NCBI GenBank assembly: GCA_964591455.1
Contig: CAZQDZ010000002.1
Location: 124,001-188,000 of the forward strand
Reading direction: 5' to 3'
DNA: 64,000 bases
DNA from: RFSX01 sp964591455
Lineage (GTDB): Bacteria > Bacteroidota > Bacteroidia > Chitinophagales > Saprospiraceae
Positions 55,301-63,295 of this stretch are shown one piece after another. The notes beneath the pieces were generated by a model that did no database searches, was not told the DNA's origin, and saw nothing but the letters and a program-made list of their open reading frames with translations. Positions within the stretch are counted from its first letter, which is position 1. The number at the start of each line of letters is the position of its first letter. The position numbers and the translations under genes were made by a program.

Positions 55301-55457
55301 TATAAATTTTGTACTTCCAAATTACTCATTCTTGCGATATTCTGCGGATTTGAAGTTAAACTATAGTTAACAAGTGACCTACTATGGCGTTGGAGACGTT
55401 ATTGCTATGGTATTAAGAAATAAGTTTAAATACATTTGTGTAAAATTTTTTCTCAAA

Positions 55458-55961
55458 ATGAAACTACTCTATTTAACACTCGCTGTCTCTTTTCTGAGCC
55501 TTTCAGCGTTCACTACCAACGGCCCATTATCTGGTATTCCATCTGTAGACATTAAGACCCTAGAGGGTAAGACAGTCAATATTCAGGACTACGTAGGTAA
55601 CGGAAAAATTACTGTTATTAGCTTTTGGGCAACTTGGTGCAGTCCATGCAAAAAAGAACTGGATGCCATATCAGAAATCTATGGCGACTGGCAATCAGAT
55701 TATAATATGGAGTTGTTGGCGATTACGGTAGATGATAGTCGGTCACTCACCAAGGTGCCTGCGATGATAGAGATGAAGGGTTGGGAATTTACTGTATTGT
55801 CAGATTCTAGGAGTGATCTTAGAAAAGCACTTAACTTCCAGGCGGTCCCGCAGACATTTCTTTTAGACGAGCATGGTGATATTGTATACTCTCACTCTGG
55901 ATATACACCAGGAGATGAGTATGAGCTAGAAGAAAAGATAAAGGCCTTAGCTACAAAATAA
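55458..55961 (+). CDS. TlpA-like thioredoxin-fold protein
   Basis: 167 residues from ATG 55458; the frame opens earlier, but this ATG starts a signal-like peptide (MKLLYLTLAVSFLSLSAFTT). The active site FWATWCSPCKKEL has cysteines 61 and 64, and the cis-proline segment is FQAVPQTFLLDEHGDIVYSH. It is probably a periplasmic thiol-disulfide oxidoreductase of the TlpA/ResA type. A terminator follows; no cytochrome-maturation genes are adjacent. Confidence 0.9.
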   Translation: MKLLYLTLAVSFLSLSAFTTNGPLSGIPSVDIKTLEGKTVNIQDYVGNGKITVISFWATWCSPCKKELDAISEIYGDWQSDYNMELLAITVDDSRSLTKVPAMIEMKGWEFTVLSDSRSDLRKALNFQAVPQTFLLDEHGDIVYSHSGYTPGDEYELEEKIKALATK

Positions 55962-55991
55962 ATTATTGTCTTTGATAAAAAGACATCAGTG

Positions 55992-56023
55992 ACTGAGTTA
56001 TAGCAATATGACTCAGTTTTTTT
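55992..56023 (+). terminator. Rho-independent terminator
   Basis: Arms ACTGAGT and ACTCAGT with a 12-base loop, then seven T. It follows the TlpA-like gene. Confidence 0.8.
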
Positions 56024-56073
56024 ATGCCCTATCAGAAGGCAATGTCATAGAATAATTCCAATTTAGTGAGGGT

Positions 56074-56802
56074 ATGAAAATAGGTATCGCACAGATTCAA
56101 CCCCGAGCAGGAGATTTAGAATACAATATTCGACGGCACATCGAGGCCATCACGCAGGCTGCTCAGGAACAAGCTGATGCTTTGTTCTTTTCCGAACTCT
56201 CCCTTACTGGCTATGAGCCCGCGTTAGCCAGCACCCATGCGATGACGCTTGAAGATGAAAGATTAGCTCCTTTCCATAAGCTCAGCCAGCAACATAATAT
56301 TACCCTCGGCATTGGCCTCCCTCTACTAACAAATAACGGCATCCAAATTGCAATGCTCATCTGCCAGCCCAATGCCACCCCACAGATATATGGTAAACAA
56401 TTATTGCACGATGATGAAAAACCATTCTTTGTACCTGGTCATCAGCAAGTCATGATTAATATCCATAACTACGTGATTGGTCCAGCCATCTGCTATGAGA
56501 GCCTGCATGAAACCCACCTCCAAAACGTAATCAGCAAGGATGCTCATATCTACCTTGCTAGCGTAGCCAAATCTGCTTCTGGCACCCAGGAAGCCTATGC
56601 TTCTTTTTCTAATTTTTCCAAGAAATATAACGTCCCTATCCTCATGGTCAATAGCCTAGGCCCCTGTGATAATTTCGTCGCGGCTGGTCAGAGTTCTATA
56701 TGGAGTAGTGAAGGTATACTTATGGGTCAGTTATCTTCAGATGACGAAGCGATTTTGATTTTTGATGTAGAGAATTCAGCCCACAAGTCTTTTCTGGTGT
56801 AA
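56074..56802 (+). CDS. Carbon-nitrogen hydrolase (nitrilase superfamily)
   Basis: 242 residues, cytoplasmic. The Glu-Lys-Cys triad is readable: Glu41 (FFSELSLTGYEP), Lys108 (IYGKQLLHDDEKPFF) and Cys140 (GPAICYESLHE). The protein is a little shorter than most family members. The superfamily hydrolyses amides, N-carbamoyl compounds or nitriles, and the substrate cannot be read from sequence. A low-complexity repeat tract follows the gene. Confidence 0.88.
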   Translation: MKIGIAQIQPRAGDLEYNIRRHIEAITQAAQEQADALFFSELSLTGYEPALASTHAMTLEDERLAPFHKLSQQHNITLGIGLPLLTNNGIQIAMLICQPNATPQIYGKQLLHDDEKPFFVPGHQQVMINIHNYVIGPAICYESLHETHLQNVISKDAHIYLASVAKSASGTQEAYASFSNFSKKYNVPILMVNSLGPCDNFVAAGQSSIWSSEGILMGQLSSDDEAILIFDVENSAHKSFLV

Positions 56803-56869
56803 GGAGGGCTCAGCCCACTAATCCTTTCTGGTGTATGGAAAATTCCACCCGCAAGGCCTTTTGGTACAT

Positions 56870-57236
56870 GGTGCACAATTCATAATTCTTCATTCATAAT
56901 TCTTCATTCAAAAATCCGCATTCCCAATTCCTATCTCCTATCGAGCACGGAGAACTCTCTGCGCCGCTTTGCTTTGATCGAGTTAGGAAAAGTAGTGGTT
57001 AGAAAAGAAGGAATCCCATTTTTTTGGTATACGAAAAATTCATAATTCTTCATTCTCAATTCCCTAAACCGTATTCCCATTTCATTCCTAATTCAAAAAT
57101 CAAAAATCTTCATTCCCCAGTTCCCAATTCGAAAATCATAATTCAAAATCCCTAGACCATAAACCTTGAACCACATTCCCACATTCCCACAATTCATAAT
57201 TCATAATTCTTCATTCATAATTCATCATTCCCTTCC
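56870..57236. repeat. Degenerate short-repeat tract (ATTCATAATTC-type)
   Basis: Many imperfect copies of ATTCATAATTCTTCATTC and variants (AATTCATAATTCATAATTC, ATTCCCACATTCCCACA) fill the 420-base gap between the nitrilase-family gene and dinB and reach into the last codons of dinB. No spacer regularity or nearby cas genes are present. It looks like an expanded intergenic repeat rather than a CRISPR. Confidence 0.8.
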
Positions 57237-58394
57237 CTTCTTCTGATCCATATACGAAGCACGCATAATCTTATCCGTTCCGAAGCGCTTTCTGATATGA
57301 TCCTTTCGCTCCATAAGTGAGATGGCTTTGGCCGTATCATCGAAGATGCTGATCTGGTAATTACCACCGACCAGGCCACTGAATTTGACACCGATGAGGC
57401 GGATGAGTTGTCGGCGCTCATTCAGGGAATCAAAGAGCTCTAGGATATGTCGTGAGATGACGGCTTCATTGGCGGTATAGGGTATGCGGCGTTGTTTGGT
57501 GTAGGTGTTGAAGTCGGCATGGCGTAGCTTGACAGCGACACAGGAAGTGAGTCGGTCTTTGCTCCGTAGCTCAAAAGCCAACTCGTCTACCATCTTCAGT
57601 AGCATATTACGCATGTAACGCAAGTCCAAAGTATCTTCTGTAAATGTCCGTTCTTTGGACATGGATTTTTGTTCGCTATAAGGGACGACGGGTGAGCGGT
57701 CTATGCCCTGGGATTTCTCCCACAGCTTGCGGCCATTTTCGCCAAATTCTCTTTCTAGTAGGCGGACGGGAATTTCACTAAGCACTTTAATTTTTCGCAC
57801 ACCCATAAAGCTCAGCTTCTTGTAAGTTTGCTTACCGATGCCAGGAATCTTCTTGACAGATAGGGGAGAGAGAAATTCTTTTTCTGTACCCATGGGGATT
57901 TCTATGGCGCCATTGGGCTTGGCTTCTCCGGTGCCGACCTTGGAGACGAGCTTATTGAGGGAGAGCCCACAAGATATGGGTAGGCCAGTCTCTCTGATGA
58001 TCCGCTGACGCAGTTCTTTGGACCAGGTATAACAACCGAAGTGTTTGTCCATCCCCGTCAGGTCGAGGTAGAACTCATCTATAGAAGCTTTCTCATAAGC
58101 GGGCGCATCTTCTGCGATCACCTCCGTCACCAACTTAGAATGACGGGAGTAGCTGTCCATATCTCCACGTAGAACGATGGCATCTGGACAGAGGCTGAGG
58201 GCCATCTTAATCGGCATGGCACTGTGTACGCCATAGCGCCGGGCTTCGTAACTGCAGGAGGCCACCACACCACGGCGGCTCGTGCCGCCTATAATAAGCG
58301 GCTTGCCTTTGAACTGACTGTTTTTAAGGCATTCTACGGATACAAAGAAAGAATCCAGATCCATATGTAGTACAGCACGGTCGAATTGGCTCAA
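57225..58394 (-). CDS. dinB: DNA polymerase IV (Y-family)
   Basis: 389 residues, translesion polymerase. Catalytic acids are Asp12 (MDLDSFFVSVE) and Asp106-Glu107 (KASIDEFYLDLTG). The palm/finger pattern GKPLIIGGTSRRGVVASCSY and the thumb helix-hairpin-helix VKKIPGIGKQTYKKLSFMGV are present, and a clamp-binding-like segment YQISIFDD lies near the end. The 3' end runs into the short-repeat tract. Pieces of this gene recur at 60435-60653 and 63190-63265. Confidence 0.95.
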   Translation of the reverse strand: MSQFDRAVLHMDLDSFFVSVECLKNSQFKGKPLIIGGTSRRGVVASCSYEARRYGVHSAMPIKMALSLCPDAIVLRGDMDSYSRHSKLVTEVIAEDAPAYEKASIDEFYLDLTGMDKHFGCYTWSKELRQRIIRETGLPISCGLSLNKLVSKVGTGEAKPNGAIEIPMGTEKEFLSPLSVKKIPGIGKQTYKKLSFMGVRKIKVLSEIPVRLLEREFGENGRKLWEKSQGIDRSPVVPYSEQKSMSKERTFTEDTLDLRYMRNMLLKMVDELAFELRSKDRLTSCVAVKLRHADFNTYTKQRRIPYTANEAVISRHILELFDSLNERRQLIRLIGVKFSGLVGGNYQISIFDDTAKAISLMERKDHIRKRFGTDKIMRASYMDQKKGRE

Positions 58395-58561
58395 CGCAGA
58401 AATTTAGATTTTGACGAATATATCGACAACTAGATATCGACTTATACGACAAAAGTACTAAAAGAGCGGGAGGAGAGCAAGGGTGGGTGAGTGATTATAG
58501 ATTTGCTAATTGTATAACTCTTAAGACTACATTTCAGCGCTTTAATATTAGGCACTGGCCT

Positions 58562-59836
58562 TTATTTTAGCCTCAGATTCTTTTCTATAGCTAAAATGTT
58601 TTTATTCGGAATATCGATTTCTTTTGCGATTTGCTTCCATTTTGATACCTCATGGATAGTTTCCTCTATTATATCTTTACTTTTTTTAATGCCAAAAGTT
58701 TTTCCGAAATCGAGAAGATCACTTTTAGTAAAATCCGTGTATTTCCCATTTAGTGAAGACTGATGGACATCTGTCCAAGTTCCACCTGGCTTATAAGAAT
58801 ATGTTATATCATAAGCTGGAGAAATTTTCCATTTTCCATTTTTGTCCATGAGGAAAGAAAAGTTTTTCACATGATCATCATGATTTCTAGCGATTACATT
58901 AAAGACTGCTCTTCGATATTGTTGTTCAAATTGATCATAGGTTAATTGCAATCTTTTCATTGTTCTAAATAGCGTTTCATATGAACTTGCTCTTTGTACT
59001 TTGAAGTCAACACCAATTAAGGAACCCAAAGTCTGCATGTGTAATTTTTCTCCTTGATCAGATCGATCAAATCTTTTTGTTAGAAAATGAAATCTATTCC
59101 CTTCTTCATACAAACGGCTCTTCGATATTTCAATTTTACAATTTCTAGCCATTTTATAATAAGCATATTCAATTTTACCAATTCCTTCTGATTCACCTAA
59201 TGATTTTTTATTTGCTCCATCTATCTTTAATAGCCAATATGAATAACCTTCAGGTTGGATTATATCACCTGATTTAATTTCTACTATATTTCCTTCAGCA
59301 TCTTCTTTTATTGCAATTAATGCTTTTGCCCTTGCACCTCCTACAGATGTTCCAATTCTCAGAATATTTGTAAGACTTTCCTTATCAAATTTTTTAAATT
59401 TTGTTTTTTCTTTCCCAGCAAGTACACTCTTGGCAACTTCTAAAAGTTCGGATACCTTTACTTTATAGTTGTAATCTGATTTATGATTAATTGGAAAATA
59501 TTCTAATGCCCCCATACCTCTAACCCCTACGTATGTAAGTCTGTCCACAGGATTAATATCACCGTATGATAGATTTTTTTGTCTTAGCCACTCCTTCATC
59601 ATGGTGTTTCCAAAATCATCAGGCATAGAATCAGATAATAAATATGGGAGGTTGTGAAAATTGATATGGTCTCTAGTGGTTACATACGTTTTCCCTTCCT
59701 TTGGCATTAATATAGGAGAGGGTTCTAATTGATTCGAATAGGCATTTTCTGTGTATTCAAAGACTGAATGGTCATTTGTTTCATCCCAGTCAACTGTGCC
59801 AATTGAATGACCATATAAATTAACTTGAACTAACAT
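58562..59836 (-). CDS. hipA: HipA-family serine/threonine kinase toxin
   Basis: 424 residues. HipA kinases phosphorylate targets such as glutamyl-tRNA synthetase and cause growth arrest or persistence. The glycine-rich GTSVGGARAKALIAI is at 162-176. The catalytic segment ARNHDDHVKNFSFL is at 316-329 with Asp320 or Asp321 and Asn325, and the metal-binding SPAYDITYS has Asp343. Its start is one base after the hipB stop. The region is markedly AT-rich compared with dinB, consistent with acquisition. Confidence 0.92.
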   Translation of the reverse strand: MLVQVNLYGHSIGTVDWDETNDHSVFEYTENAYSNQLEPSPILMPKEGKTYVTTRDHINFHNLPYLLSDSMPDDFGNTMMKEWLRQKNLSYGDINPVDRLTYVGVRGMGALEYFPINHKSDYNYKVKVSELLEVAKSVLAGKEKTKFKKFDKESLTNILRIGTSVGGARAKALIAIKEDAEGNIVEIKSGDIIQPEGYSYWLLKIDGANKKSLGESEGIGKIEYAYYKMARNCKIEISKSRLYEEGNRFHFLTKRFDRSDQGEKLHMQTLGSLIGVDFKVQRASSYETLFRTMKRLQLTYDQFEQQYRRAVFNVIARNHDDHVKNFSFLMDKNGKWKISPAYDITYSYKPGGTWTDVHQSSLNGKYTDFTKSDLLDFGKTFGIKKSKDIIEETIHEVSKWKQIAKEIDIPNKNILAIEKNLRLK

Positions 59837-59837
59837 A

Positions 59838-60155
59838 TTATTTAATTTTTCTTGAAGCTCTTTTGCGTTCTGATCTTAGTTTGGCTTTCTCAAACTTCAT
59901 TTTCAATTCCAAATTTTGACCTACTCTAAATACCGCCTCTAGATCTTTTATTCTATTCAGCCTAATTAAAATTCTTATCAAGCTTTCTAGAGATGTTGAG
60001 TTACCTTGTTCGATTAGGCTAATTGTTGAAACACTTAGTCCTGTGTCCTTGCTTAGTTGTTTTTGAGTAAGATTGTGCTGTAACCTTATTTTTTTCAATC
60101 GCTTGCCAACCTGGTCAATGATTTCATTTTCTGTTAAGAATAACCAATTTTCCAT
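59838..60155 (-). CDS. hipB: HipB-like Xre-family antitoxin
   Basis: 105 residues. The helix-turn-helix lies at about 16-65 (LKKIRLQHNLTQKQLSKDTG, then LSVSTISLIEQGNSTS). The basic C-terminal tail (KLRSERKRASRKIK) is longer than usual. It lies directly upstream of hipA with a one-base gap, the standard antitoxin-first order, and should bind both HipA and its own promoter. Candidate operator half-sites (TTAGT...ACTAA) occur at about 60221-60260 but were not tested. Confidence 0.9.
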   Translation of the reverse strand: MENWLFLTENEIIDQVGKRLKKIRLQHNLTQKQLSKDTGLSVSTISLIEQGNSTSLESLIRILIRLNRIKDLEAVFRVGQNLELKMKFEKAKLRSERKRASRKIK

Positions 60156-60349
60156 TCTATATAAGTAACTCTTTAAATATTAATAGTTATTGACATTTTA
60201 TGACCTTAAATACTAAGATATCATAAGTTAGTCATTTATAATATATAAACCAAGTAACTAAGCAGATATACGTAATTAAGTGACTTTTAGTTTATTAATT
60301 ATTAAAAAATACTTATCTATTTGCTGAGAGCAACTGGGATTGTAAAGGC

Positions 60350-60434
60350 TAATAGGTTGTGACAAGTTTTCTTATGCTTTGAACTGATTCAAAAACAGAC
60401 AATCCTAAAGAAGTATAATTCACCAAGGAAGTAT
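60350..60434 (-). pseudogene. Relic of the downstream-type histidine kinase
   Basis: Bases such as GAAGTATAATTCACCAAGG and GACAAGTTTTCTT repeat the DNA of the intact kinase gene at about 62570-62720 (residues ~122-172), with small gaps and one internal deletion of roughly 60 bases. No open frame remains. It fuses directly to a dinB relic. Confidence 0.65.
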
Positions 60435-60653
60435 TAGAATGGCGAGTAGCTGTTCCTCTCTCACGTAGAGCGATGACATCTGGACAGACTTAGGACCATC
60501 CAATCGGCATCGCAGGTGTTACGCCATAGCGGCGAGCCTCTTAGCTGGAGAATAAGCCACCAAACCTCGGCGGCTCGTCTCACACCTATAATAAACGGCT
60601 TGCCTTTGAACTGACTGTGTTATCAGGGATGCTTACGGATACAAGAAAGGTTC
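60435..60653 (-). pseudogene. Relic of a second dinB copy, N-terminal part
   Basis: The DNA follows dinB positions 58136-58353 (codons ~14-86) in order, for example GATGACATCTGGACAG, ATAATAAACGGCTTGCCTTT and GAACTGACTG, with many substitutions and indels that destroy the frame. It ends at the stop codon of the response regulator. Confidence 0.8.
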
Positions 60654-61124
60654 TCAAGAGCTGCTAACGATTCCAATTCCTGACTCAGCTGAAATCAATA
60701 TTAAAGAAAACTCCTTAGTGATGTTTTCCAGATTTGGAAAAAGTTTTTCTGATGAGTTAGACACTCTAGAGAATGCCAAATCCAACTGGACTTTAATATC
60801 TTCTAAGGTGAATGGTTTAATGATATAGCCCACCGGATTTGTTTTTTTAACCTCCTCCAGTGTATGTTTATCCGTATAGCTTGTGACATAGACGAAGGGA
60901 ATTTTGAAACGTTCATTGATAATATGGGCCATTTCTATTCCATTTCGATATCCTTCTATATTAATGTCCATTAGAATGAGATGAGGTTGCCAACTTGCGA
61001 TTTTGTCAGCCAACCCATCACTATTATGCACAACGCCTAGCACATGATAGCCGAGATGAGTGAGTTTGCTTTTCAGATCTATAGCAATGATGACTTCATC
61101 CTCTACGATTAAGATTTTTTTCAT
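60654..61124 (-). CDS. Response regulator, receiver domain with short tail
   Basis: 156 residues. The receiver domain is complete: acidic Glu8/Asp9/Glu10 (LIVEDEVIIA), phospho-acceptor Asp53 (LMDINIEG), Thr81, and Lys103 (YIIKPFT). After residue 122 only a 34-residue tail follows, with no recognisable output domain. Its stop lies exactly where the dinB relic begins, so an output domain may have been lost. It overlaps the kinase gene by 29 bases. Confidence 0.88.
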   Translation of the reverse strand: MKKILIVEDEVIIAIDLKSKLTHLGYHVLGVVHNSDGLADKIASWQPHLILMDINIEGYRNGIEMAHIINERFKIPFVYVTSYTDKHTLEEVKKTNPVGYIIKPFTLEDIKVQLDLAFSRVSNSSEKLFPNLENITKEFSLILISAESGIGIVSSS

Positions 61125-63087
61125 TGTGAGTTGTTTTCATTTTTTTTGGTATGGTGATGGTTATAGTACTTCCGTTGTTGGTGTTCACATTGATATCAGC
61201 ATTGAGTTTGTTGCAAAAAGCATGAATCATCTGATATCCAAAACTTTCTCCTTCTTTGTATAGAATGTTATTCGGAATCCCTTTGCCGCTATCGCTAACG
61301 ATGAGGGTATACTTATTTTGATTGGTTAGCGACACTGTAAGCTCGCCTTTCTCTTCAGACGTAAATGCATATTTAAATACATTAGTCACTAGTTCGTTAG
61401 TGATAAGACCGATAAGGATGGCCATCTCTACATTCATCTTAAAATTGCTAACATCTAGATTCAATTTTATTCTGTCTGTATCTATTCTATAGGAAGAGTA
61501 AAGACCCTTAAGTAATCTATTGAAGTAGGGGAGGACATTTATCCTTCTCAGGTCATCTTCTTGGTATAGATTCTGGTGAATCAGCGCCATGGACTGGACT
61601 CGATTTTGTCCTTCAGTCAGGGCCAACAGTACATTCTCGTCTTTTATATAATTAGATTGGAGAGATAGCAAGCTTGATACCGTTTGAAGATTATTCTTGA
61701 CACGGTGGTGGATTTCCTTCAGCAAGAGTTGTTTCTCCTGAAGAGAATCTGCTATTACTTGGTTTTTATATTCCAGTAATCTTTGTGACTTTAATTTACT
61801 TTGATAGAGATAGAAGAGAAGGAAGCCAGACAGCAACAAAAACAAAGTGGCAGATAATAAATAGAAATTGTTTCTTCTAGCAATTTTGAGATTATCGCTG
61901 GTTATCTTCTGTTCTTTATTGAGCTGGATAATGGCATTTTCTTTAGCCTCAGATTCGTATTTGATTTTTAAATCTTGAACAGCCAGATTAATATCTACAT
62001 TCAGCAGGGAGTCTTTGAGGACGTCATATTCTTGGAAGAGCTGTGATATTTTATCGTTGTCGTCCCCTAATTTCAAGGCACATTCCAGAACACCCCTCAG
62101 GGCATTGTGGTGATCGTATAATCTGTGATGCTCTTTTGAAAGAATAATGGCTTCGTTGTAGTATTTGCGGGCCTCTGAATAATTTTCCTGCTTTAAGTAT
62201 ATGTTTCCAAGCGTAACGCGGGTGCTGGTCATGGAAGGAAAATTGAGCTTCAATATTTCATAGTGATTGTAAGCTTCATGTGCCAATTTTTTTGCTTTTT
62301 CCAGATTCCCTAAACTAAGGTTATATCTGGCTAATTCTGAGTTGCAATTATTCTGTATGATTTTGTTTCCAGTAATTATTGATTTTGCTCTAGCTGTTTT
62401 AGTATATTCTATAGCTTCCTGTATTCTTCCCATTTTGGCCAGGACAAGGCCTTTGACCATGTAGTGTCTCATGTGTTTAATATCCCACTGAAAGTTACTA
62501 TCACCTTCGTAGCGAATAATAAGATCAGAAATCAGTTCGAGGGCGGTTTCTTCTTGCTTAAGACGATTATAAGTTCTAACAAGTTTTCTTGTGGCTATAC
62601 TATGAAAACGATGATGGATTTCTGGAACTTGAGCTATTAATTTCAAAAGATATTTTTGAGCTGATTCAAGACGACCAGTCCTGAAGTATAATTCACCAAG
62701 GTAGTATAAGGATTTGCGATATAATTCATCATTATTATCTTTAAAATAATCTCGACATAACTTCAACTCTTTTAGTTTTTCTTCAAATTGGTTGTTATGT
62801 TCTAGTACCCATGAATTTAGGTATTTGGCACGATGAATAGCATCTAGATCATTGGTTTCTATAGGTAGTGCTTCTGCAATCTCGAGATACTCTAGCACAT
62901 GTGTTGTGCGCTGGAGTGAATAGAAATGCTTATCCACAGCAAATATTATATAATCCAGTTTTGCACTGAGGGTGGGAATGCTATCAAGCTTCTGAGCCAA
63001 AACATGGGGTGCCATAGCTTGTGCATAGATGCCAGTTGTAGAGAAGGCACTTAGAATTCCTACTAATATAAGGACGACAATTTTCAA
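61096..63087 (-). CDS. TPR-containing HisKA_2-type sensor kinase
   Basis: 663 residues. A signal peptide (VVLILVGILSAFSTTGIYAQ) is followed by a periplasmic TPR array at about 85-350, a membrane helix at 408-427, a coiled coil, and the HisKA_2 box KEIHHRVKNNLQTVSSLLSL with phospho-acceptor His460 or His461. The HATPase ends with SDSGKGIPNNIL and FGYQMIHAFCNKL. The response regulator overlaps its 3' end, indicating coupled translation. The signal sensed by the TPR part is unknown. Confidence 0.92.
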   Translation of the reverse strand: MKIVVLILVGILSAFSTTGIYAQAMAPHVLAQKLDSIPTLSAKLDYIIFAVDKHFYSLQRTTHVLEYLEIAEALPIETNDLDAIHRAKYLNSWVLEHNNQFEEKLKELKLCRDYFKDNNDELYRKSLYYLGELYFRTGRLESAQKYLLKLIAQVPEIHHRFHSIATRKLVRTYNRLKQEETALELISDLIIRYEGDSNFQWDIKHMRHYMVKGLVLAKMGRIQEAIEYTKTARAKSIITGNKIIQNNCNSELARYNLSLGNLEKAKKLAHEAYNHYEILKLNFPSMTSTRVTLGNIYLKQENYSEARKYYNEAIILSKEHHRLYDHHNALRGVLECALKLGDDNDKISQLFQEYDVLKDSLLNVDINLAVQDLKIKYESEAKENAIIQLNKEQKITSDNLKIARRNNFYLLSATLFLLLSGFLLFYLYQSKLKSQRLLEYKNQVIADSLQEKQLLLKEIHHRVKNNLQTVSSLLSLQSNYIKDENVLLALTEGQNRVQSMALIHQNLYQEDDLRRINVLPYFNRLLKGLYSSYRIDTDRIKLNLDVSNFKMNVEMAILIGLITNELVTNVFKYAFTSEEKGELTVSLTNQNKYTLIVSDSGKGIPNNILYKEGESFGYQMIHAFCNKLNADINVNTNNGSTITITIPKKMKTTHNEKNLNRRG

Positions 63088-63189
63088 GAATATTTATACG
63101 GGGTCTAACTTCTAATATACAAAGAAGCATTAAAGCCCAGACTTCATATTCACTCAAAAAGGTGAATATGAAGTCGAATAATATGAGTA

Positions 63190-63265
63190 TTTGCCCATAC
63201 CCGTCAGGTCGAGGCAGAATTCATTTATAGAGGCTTTCTCATAATCGGGCGCATCTTCTGGGAAT
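63190..63265 (-). pseudogene. Relic of dinB, catalytic-region part
   Basis: The DNA matches dinB 58044-58117 (codons ~93-117, around the SIDEF active site) at about 85-90% by eye: CCCGTCAGGTCGAGG, GGCTTTCTCATAA and CGGGCGCATCTTCTG. No frame remains. It is 100 bases upstream of the kinase start and does not overlap the part of dinB found at 60435-60653. Confidence 0.85.
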
Positions 63266-63295
63266 GACACAGTTTATGAAATGGTCTACTTGATT

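Noticed and set aside
56870..57236. The ATTCATAATTC repeats as a CRISPR array
   Set aside because: Units are degenerate and adjoining, with no constant spacers and no cas genes in the window.
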